Below, piece by piece: positions 17,324-25,834 of a stretch of 64,000 nt of DNA. The translations under genes were made by a program, and so were the position numbers. The notes under the pieces were generated by a model. It made no database searches. It was not told the origin of the DNA and saw only the letters and a program-made list of their open reading frames with translations. Origin of the DNA: Haloarcula salinisoli (lineage in GTDB: Archaea; Halobacteriota; Halobacteria; Halobacteriales; Haloarculaceae); contig NZ_RKLQ01000001.1 of the NCBI RefSeq assembly GCF_019599405.1, positions 1,612,001-1,676,000 of the forward strand. The letters run 5' to 3'. Every line of letters begins with the position of its first letter. Positions within the stretch are counted from its first letter, which is position 1.

Positions 17324-18181
17324 ATGAGTACATCCGACGAACACGAGGGAGGGCACGAACACCACCTCCCAGCGACCGAGGACTGGCCACACGGCTTCGG
17401 TGAGGCGAGCTGGTGGCCCTTCATCACAGCCATCGGCGGGTCGGGGATATACGTCGGGGCGGCGCTGCTCGTCCTCGCGATGGGCGAGAGCGCGCTCGTG
17501 AGTACGACCATCGGTGCCGGTGTCACCGTCGGCAGCATCGGCCTGTTCCTGGCCGGCATCTACGGCTGGCTGTATCACGCCTTCGTCGTCGACTTCTGGG
17601 AGCGTGGCACCGACCACCACTCCGGACGCACGCTGAAGTTCGCGATGTTGCTGTTCCTTGGCTCCGAGGTGGCGACCTTCGGCGCCGGCTTCGTCTACTA
17701 CTTCTTCGTCCGCGGAACGGACGTCTGGCTGGCCGCCGAAATCCCCGAGGTGTGGGGGTCGCTGGTGGTCGTCAACACCGTCATCCTCATCATCAGCTCC
17801 GTCACGCTGCACTACAGCCACGTGGCCCTGCGGAACGACAACCGCTCGGGCTTCCTGAAACTGCTCGCCGTGACCCTGCTCCTGGGCGTCATCTTCATCG
17901 GCGGGCAGGTCTACGAGTACTACGAGTTCATCGTCCACAAGGGCTTCACCATCGGTGAAGGTATCTACGGCTCGGCGTTCTACGGGCTGACCGGGCTCCA
18001 CGGCCTGCACGTCACGATGGGCGCGGTCCTGCTGGGTATCGTCTTCGTCCGTGGCTGGTACGGACAGTACTCCGCCGAGCGCCACACCTCCGTCTCGACC
18101 GCCTCGATGTACTGGCACTTCGTCGACGTCGTCTGGGTGTTCCTGGTCGTCGTCCTCTACCTCGGCGCGAACGTGGTCTAA
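17324..18181 (+). CDS. coxC: Cytochrome c oxidase subunit III
   Basis: A 285-residue membrane protein with seven helices after a His-rich N-terminal tail (DEHEGGHEHHLP). Diagnostic family patterns are MLLFLGSEVATFGAGF near 107 (conserved Glu in helix III), GQVYEYYEF near 187, TGLHGLHVTMG near 223, and WHFVDVVWVFLVVVLY near 262. Subunit III stabilises proton uptake and catalytic turnover of subunit I. It is detached from coxA by 15 kb but probably belongs to the same enzyme. Confidence 0.95.
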   Translation: MSTSDEHEGGHEHHLPATEDWPHGFGEASWWPFITAIGGSGIYVGAALLVLAMGESALVSTTIGAGVTVGSIGLFLAGIYGWLYHAFVVDFWERGTDHHSGRTLKFAMLLFLGSEVATFGAGFVYYFFVRGTDVWLAAEIPEVWGSLVVVNTVILIISSVTLHYSHVALRNDNRSGFLKLLAVTLLLGVIFIGGQVYEYYEFIVHKGFTIGEGIYGSAFYGLTGLHGLHVTMGAVLLGIVFVRGWYGQYSAERHTSVSTASMYWHFVDVVWVFLVVVLYLGANVV

Positions 18182-18213
18182 CGCTTAAGCACGTTCCCCC
18201 CTCTTGATTTCTC

Positions 18214-18456
18214 ATGGAAGAGTTAGACGTCAGCGACGGCTTCGACGTCCACGACTACCGCCACGGGCTGAAACTGCTCAAACAGGACCGCGGGACGATG
18301 ACGCTGGAAAATCGCGAGGGGTTTGCCTGCCCGGCCTGTGGCGAGCCCTTCGAGCGCCTGTTCGTCAGCGAGCGACGGACCAACAGCTTCGGCAATCCGG
18401 GGGGGCCGTTCTGTCTCGCCCGGACCGACGAGTCCCTGCTCGTGCTGACACACTGA
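18214..18456 (+). CDS. Small zinc-ribbon protein
   Basis: An 80-residue protein that follows coxC by 32 bases. The single CPACGEPFERL motif in the middle and a later Cys (PFCLART) suggest partial zinc binding. Homologues are often labelled flagella cluster protein or DUF7385, names I cannot verify. The opening residues MEELDVSDGFDVHDYRHGLKLL and the closing VLTH look conserved rather than random, supporting a real gene. Function unknown. Confidence 0.6.
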   Translation: MEELDVSDGFDVHDYRHGLKLLKQDRGTMTLENREGFACPACGEPFERLFVSERRTNSFGNPGGPFCLARTDESLLVLTH

Positions 18457-18464
18457 CGCCGGGG

Positions 18465-18764
18465 TCACTCTTCCTGGACTGGTGAGCCGGCCTCGCGGGC
18501 GAGGGCGAGATACCGGGCCACGAACGCCTCGGGAGAGTCCGTGCCGACCGCGGACTCGACGAGCCTGTCCTCCAGCCCCTCACGCGGGCTGTGACAGCGC
18601 TCGCGGTCACAGGGCTTACAGAGGTACTCGAAGGATTTGTCCTCGCGGTCCCATCGGTCGCCGTACTTGTCGTATTCGCGGGCCGCCGAGCGCGCCACCG
18701 ACTCCCCACAGGCGATACAGGTGACAGTCGACGACTCGCGGTGCCAGGCGTTCCGAAAGCTCAT
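18465..18764 (-). CDS. Small zinc-binding protein, DUF7562-like
   Basis: A 99-residue protein with two Cys pairs, CIACGESVARS near 16 and CKPCDRERC near 49, arranged as a four-Cys zinc knuckle. The rest is helical and charged. It converges on the small gene downstream of coxC. The pattern SAAREYDKYGDRWDREDKSFEYLC is typical of a small conserved haloarchaeal zinc-finger family. No DNA or protein partner is apparent. Confidence 0.65.
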   Translation of the reverse strand: MSFRNAWHRESSTVTCIACGESVARSAAREYDKYGDRWDREDKSFEYLCKPCDRERCHSPREGLEDRLVESAVGTDSPEAFVARYLALAREAGSPVQEE

Positions 18765-18952
18765 CGTTACACACGCACCTCCGTGGCTGACACAGCATCG
18801 GTGGTCGCCATGTCCGTGCGTTCACGCGTCCACACACTCGCTCTTGTGCCCCACCTTCGAGGTCCGCTTATAAATGATGGGGCACGCCGACATACCCGAG
18901 AGAGAGCGTCAGAGCCCTTTCGGGACACTGGACGAGAAATTAACAACGGAAG

Positions 18953-18960
18953 TTTATAAC
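18953..18960 (+). promoter_or_regulatory. TATA box of the alcohol dehydrogenase gene
   Basis: The sequence tttataac lies 24-31 bases before the ATG at 18984, inside an AT-rich stretch. This is good haloarchaeal TATA spacing for a leaderless mRNA. The purine-rich aacgga upstream could be the BRE. Confidence 0.65.
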
Positions 18961-18983
18961 GAATTATCAGTTACATTCAAGAG

Positions 18984-20024
18984 ATGCGCGCTGCTAGACT
19001 ACACGAGTACACAGACGAGATGGAGGAGGGGCTCTCTATCGACGAGGTAGACGAGCCACAGGTCACAAACAGCGACGACGTCATCGTCGAGGTCGAGGGG
19101 GCGGGCTGGTGCCAGACGGACAACCACATCATCGAGGGGATGTGGGAGCAGTACGTCCCACAGCCGCTGCCGATGACACTGGGTCATGAGAACGCCGGTA
19201 CCGTCGTCGCCGTCGGCGAGGAAGTCGAGCTGGTCGAGGAAGGGGACCAGGTAATCTGTCATCCGGTCCAGACCTGCGGTACCTGTCGCCCCTGTCGGCA
19301 GGGCGAGACGATGTACTGCGAGAACGACGCGTTCAACGGGCTGACGACGGACGGCGGCTTCGCGGACCTGCTGCACACGAGCGAGCGGTCGGTCATCCCG
19401 CTGCCCGACGGCGTCGATCCGGCCGATATCGCGCCCCACGCAGACGCCGGCATCACCGCGTACCACGCCGCAAAGAAGGCAGTCCGGGACCTCAACCCCG
19501 GCGACGCCGCGGTCGTCATCGGCGTCGGCGGGCTGGGCCACATCGGCCTCCAATGTATCGACGCGATGAGCGCCGCCGACATCGTCGGCGTGGATATCAA
19601 ACAGTCCGCACGTGACCTCGCGGAGGAGCTGGGCGCTCACTACACCATCGACCCGACGAGCGAGGACGTAGCCAGCGAAATCGGGAGCATCACCGACGGC
19701 GTCGGCGCCGCACAGGTGCTTGACTTCGTCGGCGCCGACGAGACGACGTCCCTGGCGCCCGACATCTGTGCGGCCGGCGGCGACCACCACATCATCGGCT
19801 ACGGCGGCCACATCCACGAACCGTCACAGGCGCTCGTCAACGGCGAGTTCGCCTTCCAGGGCAACATCGTCGGCCGCTACGCCGAACTGCAGGAGCTGGT
19901 TGCGCTTGTCGAACGCGGCGCTGTCGACCTCCACACCACGGAGTACGACCTCGAAGACGTCAACGACGTGGCGGTGAAACTCGAAGAACGGGAGATAGAC
20001 GGTCGCGCGGTCATCATCCCCTGA
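18984..20024 (+). CDS. Zinc-dependent alcohol dehydrogenase (MDR family)
   Basis: A 346-residue medium-chain dehydrogenase. GWCQTDNH near 37 (catalytic-zinc Cys), GHENAGTV near 68 (catalytic His-Glu), and the structural-zinc loop HPVQTCGTCRPCRQGETMYC near 93-112 (four Cys) are all present. The Rossmann glycine motif GVGGLGHIG near 175 and the Asp of VGVDIK near 199 indicate NAD preference. The substrate is probably an alcohol or aldehyde, but not a specific one I can name. Single gene with its own promoter. Confidence 0.9.
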   Translation: MRAARLHEYTDEMEEGLSIDEVDEPQVTNSDDVIVEVEGAGWCQTDNHIIEGMWEQYVPQPLPMTLGHENAGTVVAVGEEVELVEEGDQVICHPVQTCGTCRPCRQGETMYCENDAFNGLTTDGGFADLLHTSERSVIPLPDGVDPADIAPHADAGITAYHAAKKAVRDLNPGDAAVVIGVGGLGHIGLQCIDAMSAADIVGVDIKQSARDLAEELGAHYTIDPTSEDVASEIGSITDGVGAAQVLDFVGADETTSLAPDICAAGGDHHIIGYGGHIHEPSQALVNGEFAFQGNIVGRYAELQELVALVERGAVDLHTTEYDLEDVNDVAVKLEEREIDGRAVIIP

Positions 20025-20101
20025 GCAACACGGGCCCGGACGGAACCGCTATCAGCCAGTTCACACCCACCCTTTTCATCGCCGCCCTACTGTCTACAGG
20101 T

Positions 20102-20626
20102 ATGCCCGCTCCGTCACAACTGGTCATCGGGGCGTTACAGACGGGCCCGGGCCCTGGCCCGCAACTAGAGCCGGTCGCGAACCCGTTCCTGAATCTGGTC
20201 GGGAGCGCTATCGGTGCCTTCCTCACCACGCTCGTCGTCGGGGCGATTCTGGTCGCCGTCGCGCCCGACTACACCGAGCGGAAGATGGCCACCCTGCTCG
20301 ACGAGCCCATTAGTTCCTTCCTCTACGGGTTCGTCTCGCTGATTTTCTTCGCCCTCGTGATTTTCGTGCTCGCGATTACCATCGTCGGCATCATCGTCGC
20401 TATCCCGCTCGCAATCGTGCTGTACGTCGCCTGGGCGGTCGGCGGCGCCATCGCCTTCATCGCCATCGGCGAGCGGCTCGTCGGCCGCGGCGACGGCTGG
20501 GTGAAGCCGCTTCTGGTCGGGGCCGGTATCAACGGCGCGCTCACCCTGACCGGCATCGGCGGTATCGTCACGTTCGCCATCGGCGCAGCCGGCTTCGGGG
20601 CCGTGTTGCGTGACTATCTGGGGTGA
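20102..20626 (+). CDS. Small polytopic membrane protein
   Basis: A 174-residue protein with about four membrane helices (about 32-55, 75-95, 98-122 and 135-170), all rich in Ile, Val and Gly, and no charged catalytic motif. The last helices with GAGINGALTLTGIGGIVTFAIG resemble the membrane domain that follows bactofilin-like domains in some haloarchaea (DUF8173-like), but no bactofilin precedes it. Function unknown. Confidence 0.6.
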   Translation: MPAPSQLVIGALQTGPGPGPQLEPVANPFLNLVGSAIGAFLTTLVVGAILVAVAPDYTERKMATLLDEPISSFLYGFVSLIFFALVIFVLAITIVGIIVAIPLAIVLYVAWAVGGAIAFIAIGERLVGRGDGWVKPLLVGAGINGALTLTGIGGIVTFAIGAAGFGAVLRDYLG

Positions 20627-20681
20627 ACGGGTGTCGAAACCGATACATCCTTTGTGCGACCAGTCAAGCGAGACGTATCTG

Positions 20682-21839
20682 ATGACTGGCGCGTTCACAG
20701 ACAGGACACTGGCCGAGCATCGGCGTGTCTTCGAGAAGATCTGGTGGCAAAACCCGGAGCGACAGAACGGGACCTCCTCCTCCTGGTGGTTCTTTCTACT
20801 CTTCCCCGATGGTGAGGAAGGGTACGGTCCACGACAGCTCATGTTCTCGATAGCCGCCTGTATGGGTGAGTCGTGTCGTGTCAACGACCTCCCTCCCCTG
20901 AGTATGTCCCCGGACCGACCCATCACGGGCGGCGTGGACAGATTTAACGCGACGACGGTCGGGTGGGCAGGCGACGCCGACGTCGTCCACGACCACGTCG
21001 TCAAGCAGCCGGCCCAAGCGGTCCTCTCCCGCGACGAGAACCGTATCGAGGCCTGGGCAGAGGGCGAGGACGGCACCAGACGCGGCAGCGAGATAACAGG
21101 GACCTCGGACCCGCTGGGACTGCGAGCCCACGTCGTCGGCGACGATGCCGAGGCGGAGTTCGAGGCGTGGGGCGAACTCGATTCAAAGATGACCTCACCA
21201 CACCACTCACTGGATATCGACACGCCGCTGGGTGGCGCCGAGGTCGTCGCCTGGCGCCAGATGGAGTTCGAAGGTGAGTTCGACCTGCCCGATGGAACGG
21301 AGACGCTCTCGGGGTCGTGTTACTTCCAGCGCGTCTGTTTCGACATGCCACTCGTCCCCTGGAAGTGGATCTGGGCCATCTTCCCCGACGGGACCTCCTT
21401 TTCGGCGTTGGTTCCGTTTCTGGGCCCGCAGCTGTTCCGGCGGGGCTACGAATTCTTCGACTCACGCAGGCTCGAACGGCTGACGATTCCGCTCAGACAG
21501 GCCGGATTCTGGCACTGGGGCTCCGGTGAGGACCACGTCGAGTTCGACAGAATCAGCATCGAGCCACTCCTCGAGAGCGGCGAGCACCCGGACTTCGACG
21601 TTCGCGTCGAGAACGATGCCGGCGATTACGTGACCTTCGTCGCACAGACCTACGGCCACGCGCGAAACTGGCTCGACCGCGACAGACTCGGTGGGCGGGT
21701 GTCGGCACACTGGAGCTACAACGAGTTCATGTTCCGCATGGCCGGCCTCGCCGGACGTGTGGGCGACAGACGCATCGACGAAGCATCGATGGGCACCGGA
21801 TTCGGAACGCTGGAATACAGCACCGGCCTGGGTCTGTGA
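20682..21839 (+). CDS. Uncharacterised protein, possible lipocalin-like barrel
   Basis: The ATG at 20682 gives 385 residues. The protein is rich in Trp and aromatic strands: SSSWWFFLLFPDG near 28, ITGGVDRFNATTVGWAG near 86, CFDMPLVPWKWIWAIFPDG near 222. It reads as a two-lobed beta barrel such as those of CrtC/AttH-type hydratases. I cannot place it firmly, and no catalytic residue is identifiable. It is the last chromosomal gene before the integrated element. Confidence 0.55.
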   Translation: MTGAFTDRTLAEHRRVFEKIWWQNPERQNGTSSSWWFFLLFPDGEEGYGPRQLMFSIAACMGESCRVNDLPPLSMSPDRPITGGVDRFNATTVGWAGDADVVHDHVVKQPAQAVLSRDENRIEAWAEGEDGTRRGSEITGTSDPLGLRAHVVGDDAEAEFEAWGELDSKMTSPHHSLDIDTPLGGAEVVAWRQMEFEGEFDLPDGTETLSGSCYFQRVCFDMPLVPWKWIWAIFPDGTSFSALVPFLGPQLFRRGYEFFDSRRLERLTIPLRQAGFWHWGSGEDHVEFDRISIEPLLESGEHPDFDVRVENDAGDYVTFVAQTYGHARNWLDRDRLGGRVSAHWSYNEFMFRMAGLAGRVGDRRIDEASMGTGFGTLEYSTGLGL

Positions 21840-21904
21840 GCGACAGGTGCTCTCCTTCGGGGTTCTGAGCCGGGCGTCCGCTACGCATTGTTCGTCGTCG
21901 GTGA

Positions 21905-22045
21905 TGGGATTGTGAACTACGGTCGGAGCGAAGCTCCTCCCTGATTCAAATCTCTATCTGGCTTTCGCTCCTCACGTTCGTTCGCGGTTACACCGCTCAC
22001 GGTTCCGAGACGGTCGCTTCGCTCCCGTCTCGCTTTCGGAGCAGA
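21905..22045. repeat. Hairpin repeats flanking the element
   Basis: The intergenic stretch before the left attachment site holds palindromes of the same style as elsewhere in the window, for example cgagacgg/ccgtctcg at 22006-22032 and ctttc/gaaag just after it. No gene is visible here. These are chromosomal, immediately outside the element. Confidence 0.5.
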
Positions 22046-22067
22046 AAGCCGGTGGAGGGATGTGAAC
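22046..22067 (+). other. attL, copy of the tRNA-Thr 3' end
   Basis: aagccggtggagggat (22046-22061) is identical to 47495-47510. It is followed by one mismatch and then tgaac, again identical. In the tRNA this covers the discriminator base, the acceptor arm and part of the T arm. The copy lacks the rest of the tRNA, as expected for the displaced attachment half-site. Confidence 0.85.
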
Positions 22068-22108
22068 ATCATCTTCATAATCTCTTGTATCAATTTTAAG
22101 TTATCGGC

Positions 22109-23353
22109 ATGACCGAAACGAGAGCCAAAGTCGAGTCCCTGCGTGAACGCATACAGGACTCCAGCGATATCTGCGAAGAGGACCGTGAGGCCCTCCTCGC
22201 GTTCAGTGATAGACTCTATCTGCTCAAATCGGAGTATACCGACTACCGACACGAGAAGCTGCTCCGTCACTGCACCCGAATAGCCGAGCAGGTCGGTGAT
22301 CTCGCAGCGGCCCGCGAGAACCGCAACGCTGCCGAGGACATCGTTCGGTGGATTAACCAGACCTACGACAACGAATACACGAACCACGACTACCGGACGG
22401 CCCTCCGAATTTTCGGCCGTCGGACGACCGACTGCGACGGCACGCCTGAAAGCATCGATTGGGTTCCATCGGGAACATCGAACAGCCACGACCCGGTTCC
22501 CGATCCGGCAGAGATGCTGAAATGGGAAGAAGACGTGATTCCGATGACCGACGAAGCACGAAACTCCCGCGACGCCGCGCTCATAACGGTCGCCTTCGAT
22601 GCAGGTGCTCGAAGCGGTGAACTGCAATCGCTCACCGTCGGAGACATTTCCGACGCGAAGCACGGCCTCCGTATCTTCGTGGACGGAAAAAAGGGACAGC
22701 GATCGGTTACACTGATCCCCAGCGTCCCCTACCTGCAGCGGTGGCTGAATGACCATCCCGGTAGTGACGACCCCGATGCGCCGCTCTGGTCGAAGCTCAG
22801 CGAGCCCGAAGAACTCACCTATCGACGGTTCCGGGCGATCTTCGACGATGTCGCGAAGCGAGCCGGCGTAACGAAGCCCGTCACGCCGACGAACTTCAGA
22901 AAGTCGAATGCCTCGTACCTCGCCGAGAAGGGGATGAACCAAGCCTACATCGAGGATCGCCAAGGACGAAAGCGAGGAAGTGATGCGACCGCCCACTATG
23001 TGGCTCGTTTCGGCGGCGAAGCCGAGAACGAGTACGCGCGAATGCAGGGCGTCGATATCGAAGAGGAAGAGCCCGAACCCCTCGGGCCAGTCAGCTGTCC
23101 ACGGTGTGGTAAAGACACCCCGCGTCACGAGCCGACCTGCGTCTGGTGTAATCAGGCTCTCGACCACGCTGGAGTGCAGGCACTCGAAGACGAGGAAAGA
23201 GAAGTTCGGGACGCACTCTTCCGGTTTGCTCAAGAGAAGCCGGAGCTGATCCAGGACCTCCAGCGTGCCCGTGACTTCACGGACCTGATCGAAAACAACC
23301 CCGACCTCTTCGGAGACGCGCAGTCCTTTGCCGAAGCGCTGTCTGAAAATTAG
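22109..23353 (+). CDS. int: Tyrosine recombinase (integrase)
   Basis: A 414-residue site-specific recombinase that would integrate and excise the element at tRNA-Thr. An N-terminal SAM-like core-binding domain (about 20-110) is followed by a catalytic domain. Arg168 in AGARSGEL, a basic strand DGKKGQRSV near 192, Arg264 in TNFRKSN (replacing HxxR), and the nucleophile Tyr297 in AHYVARFG are visible. A C-terminal four-Cys zinc finger (Cys330, 333, 344 and 347) follows. Its GC content is intermediate between the chromosome and the AT-rich interior. It begins 42 bases inside attL. Confidence 0.92.
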   Translation: MTETRAKVESLRERIQDSSDICEEDREALLAFSDRLYLLKSEYTDYRHEKLLRHCTRIAEQVGDLAAARENRNAAEDIVRWINQTYDNEYTNHDYRTALRIFGRRTTDCDGTPESIDWVPSGTSNSHDPVPDPAEMLKWEEDVIPMTDEARNSRDAALITVAFDAGARSGELQSLTVGDISDAKHGLRIFVDGKKGQRSVTLIPSVPYLQRWLNDHPGSDDPDAPLWSKLSEPEELTYRRFRAIFDDVAKRAGVTKPVTPTNFRKSNASYLAEKGMNQAYIEDRQGRKRGSDATAHYVARFGGEAENEYARMQGVDIEEEEPEPLGPVSCPRCGKDTPRHEPTCVWCNQALDHAGVQALEDEEREVRDALFRFAQEKPELIQDLQRARDFTDLIENNPDLFGDAQSFAEALSEN

Positions 23354-23360
23354 CATCGAA

Positions 23361-23546
23361 TCAGCTCGATTCGAGCTTGATCCGATTCAGTTGTTCTTGG
23401 ACCTCTTCGACGCTGTCGACCTCGTCACAGTTAGCTAGCAGGGCGAGGGCGTAGGCGCGAGCCTCGTCGTTCCCGCACGCGAGAACTCTGCTAAGCATGT
23501 CACTGTTTTCGCGGACGAACTCACGCATCTCGTCCGTCGCACTCAC
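23361..23546 (-). CDS. Small acidic protein coupled to its upstream gene
   Basis: A GTG start at 23546 overlaps the TGA of the upstream gene (GTGA), which indicates translational coupling and decides this start over a longer frame. It encodes 61 residues, mostly helical and acidic (MREFVRENSDMLSRVLACGN near the start). It converges tail to tail with the integrase gene. I do not recognise the family. It may help control the integrase or excision, but that is speculation. Confidence 0.6.
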   Translation of the reverse strand: MSATDEMREFVRENSDMLSRVLACGNDEARAYALALLANCDEVDSVEEVQEQLNRIKLESS

Positions 23547-23815
23547 CGCTGTTTCTCCAGAGCTTGCAGGACGCTGAGAGCGTGCCCTAGATACATCTGC
23601 CAATACTCAATCAGCGACTTGATCTCCGTGCGGGTGAGCGGCTCGCAGATCGTGCCCTGATAGTTCCTGCGGTCCTCCTGTATTTTTGCGATGAGCGCTA
23701 GCGAGTCTTCGGCCTGGGCCATGGCATCCCGATAGAGCTCTTGTTCAGAGGCTCGGGAGCCGGCTGCAAGGTCATAATCGATGCTGTCGCCGCAGATGTT
23801 GGTACTGTTTTCCAT
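23543..23815 (-). CDS. Small helical protein next to integrase
   Basis: The ATG at 23815 gives 90 residues starting MENSTN. The C-terminal two-thirds reads as two long amphipathic helices (AMAQAEDSLALIAKIQED, then EIKSLIEYWQMYLGHALSVL). It forms a two-gene unit with the following small gene through a four-base overlap. No known family is recognised. Confidence 0.6.
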   Translation of the reverse strand: MENSTNICGDSIDYDLAAGSRASEQELYRDAMAQAEDSLALIAKIQEDRRNYQGTICEPLTRTEIKSLIEYWQMYLGHALSVLQALEKQR

Positions 23816-24033
23816 TGAGTCGAATGGCCGATGGGTGGCCAGTCCGACCGGGCGGAATAGATTGGTAGGCAATATCCGACGAAGCCGCCGGAACTGTTTT
23901 GTCGCTCCCCGATGGATGACTTAGTACAGGATCTGATCTATTCGGTCCGATCCATTCCTTCACACGCCGGCAACCGGTGTCCTTGGCCGGGATGGTTGCG
24001 GGCGTGGAACTGTACAGTGTCATAGTCGCTTCT

Positions 24034-24186
24034 CTACTCCGTACTCTCGACTGTTTCGTCGGGGTCGTACTGCGTGACCATCTTCTGGAGTAGCGAATCG
24101 TATGATTCGCCGCCTCGCTTCTGATCTTTCACCAGGCGACGCGTCGTGCGCGAACATGGGATCCGCGACTCTGTTGCCTTCGTCAT
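24034..24186 (-). CDS. 50-residue antitoxin-like protein (VapB/DUF7557 type)
   Basis: ATG at 24186, stop at 24034-24036. The protein contains SRTTRRLVKDQKRGGESYDS followed by LLQKMVTQYDPDE. The KRGGESYDxLL pattern is typical of small haloarchaeal VapB-like antitoxins (DUF7557), which bind DNA as dimers and neutralise PIN toxins. No PIN toxin gene is adjacent, so it is orphaned or regulates something else. It lies divergent from the gene at 24273, in the otherwise gene-free stretch 23816-24272. Confidence 0.65.
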   Translation of the reverse strand: MTKATESRIPCSRTTRRLVKDQKRGGESYDSLLQKMVTQYDPDETVESTE

Positions 24187-24272
24187 CTCCTGTTCGATTA
24201 CCACCACACACCATACCGATAAAGCTATTTCGGGTGTGAGTGTTGTATATTGTAGGCGGAAACCGACGAACT

Positions 24273-24929
24273 ATGGATGAAGAAAACAGCCCGAGTGACG
24301 AGATCGAGGAATTCTCGAAGGACCATTCCATCTTCAATAGAGAGCAGAGTCTACCAAAGCGTCCGAGAGGAATACTCACACATGCAGATAGAGAGTATTT
24401 TTACGGACTACGCGAATACGCCCACGCCCAGTCCGAATCTAATCGGAAACGGGACATACGAGAGCGAGTTGTCAATGCCTTCCAGGACTACATCATCTTG
24501 TATAGACTCTTAGGCTCGGAAGAACGGGCGAATATATTCGAGGAGGGACTGGGTGAGTACTATCAGAACAATGCAATCCCTGCGATGATCGCATTTCTAT
24601 ATCTCGGGTTAGAGCAAGATAGCAGCCGGTTTGCAGAATTCATTGAGCAGGGTGTACTGATTGGCGCAAATGCTGAGCAATCAAACCGTTCGGAAGGTGA
24701 AGCAACCAACGTTGATGTCTCGATAGATATCGAATACGACCCCGATCTGAAGAAGCTTCAGGACAAACTCAGAAAAAACCCGAATCAGCTTGCTCCCTCT
24801 GAGATTGGAGTTCTCGCACGAGCAGGATTGTTGGATTCAGAGGATCTTGGACAGTTGAGAAAACCAGAAAAGCCGGATAATCTATCTCCAAATATTGATT
24901 TGAAAATTCCTTTCCGCGATATTGATTGA
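24273..24929 (+). CDS. Haloarchaeal accessory protein with LTxxDREY motif
   Basis: The start at 24273 (MDEENS) gives 218 residues. The pattern RGILTHADREYFYGL near 31 followed by a basic helix (NRKRDIRERVVNAFQDY) recurs in many proteins of haloarchaeal viruses and plasmids, in my recollection. An acidic middle and an EIGVLARAGLLDSEDL segment follow. No enzymatic motif is visible. Codon use is AT-rich, supporting its place in the element. It starts 87 bases from the divergent antitoxin-like gene. Confidence 0.6.
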   Translation: MDEENSPSDEIEEFSKDHSIFNREQSLPKRPRGILTHADREYFYGLREYAHAQSESNRKRDIRERVVNAFQDYIILYRLLGSEERANIFEEGLGEYYQNNAIPAMIAFLYLGLEQDSSRFAEFIEQGVLIGANAEQSNRSEGEATNVDVSIDIEYDPDLKKLQDKLRKNPNQLAPSEIGVLARAGLLDSEDLGQLRKPEKPDNLSPNIDLKIPFRDID

Positions 24930-25079
24930 GGAAGATCTTTCTAAATCTACAACGGATGGAAACTGGGAGTCGATTCGAAATTGCGACTTTCAAAAAATTT
25001 GACGTTTGGTTTGCTGCTCTGTTCTTTACTTTCACCCTGGTATTCATAGAGTGATAAGGGAGTAGCTCGATCTGGTAAA

Positions 25080-25808
25080 ATGCGCATGAATACAATACCA
25101 GATGGACTCTTAGCAGTTGACATTGAGACCGCAAGCCCACACAAAGAGCCAGGCCGAGATAACTTCCAAGATACATCCTATTTCGAACTCGTGGCTGTAG
25201 GACTCGGGCATCAGGCCGCCCCAGGCGAGACTGTAGAAACGGATGTACTATTCAGAGATGGAGGGTGGGACGACGAATCAACAAGCGATCTCCTCCAGCG
25301 CGTCGATGCTTGGTGTCGCGAGCGAGATGCAGACGGCATCCTCACACACAATGGGGAACGCTTCGATGAGATTCATCTGAAGGGATGGGCGCAACAAGTA
25401 ACCGAACAGAGCCACTGGCCGGAAGCACACGAACGAATCAATTCTCTACTTTCTACTCAGATTGACCTGAACCCACTGGCAGTCGAAAGATACCAGCACC
25501 GTCTCGAATCTTGGCGAGATTCGGTCAAGCTCGAAGATGTTTGCGACTGGGAAGATGTCCCCGTGCCTGAGACGCATTATGATGACTACGCCATAGGAAA
25601 GCTATCACAGCATGAGGCGATTGATGAACCATACGTAACTAATGTTCATATCGGAGAGGTACTCGGTGAAGCATATGTCCAACACAAAATTCGGGACACA
25701 ACCGAGACACAACAGTTTCAAGAGCTTGAACGTCTCCTCCAGCATTACACGGAAGCCGATATTGAGCCACTTTTTAAATTAGCGCGTCGGTTCAGTGGTG
25801 GTCAATAA
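25080..25808 (+). CDS. DnaQ-like 3'-5' exonuclease (RNase H fold)
   Basis: A 242-residue protein with the three exonuclease motifs: DIET at residues 14-17 (Exo I), N91 to D96 in HNGERFDE (Exo II), and Tyr223 to Asp227 in HYTEADIE (Exo III, YxxxD). The acidic metal ligands needed for two-metal catalysis appear intact. It stands alone rather than fused to a polymerase. A predicted metallophosphoesterase follows after 26 bases, suggesting a two-gene nuclease unit. Confidence 0.8.
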   Translation: MRMNTIPDGLLAVDIETASPHKEPGRDNFQDTSYFELVAVGLGHQAAPGETVETDVLFRDGGWDDESTSDLLQRVDAWCRERDADGILTHNGERFDEIHLKGWAQQVTEQSHWPEAHERINSLLSTQIDLNPLAVERYQHRLESWRDSVKLEDVCDWEDVPVPETHYDDYAIGKLSQHEAIDEPYVTNVHIGEVLGEAYVQHKIRDTTETQQFQELERLLQHYTEADIEPLFKLARRFSGGQ

Positions 25809-25834
25809 CTTCTCTCCGGAGAAATCAGAGCATA

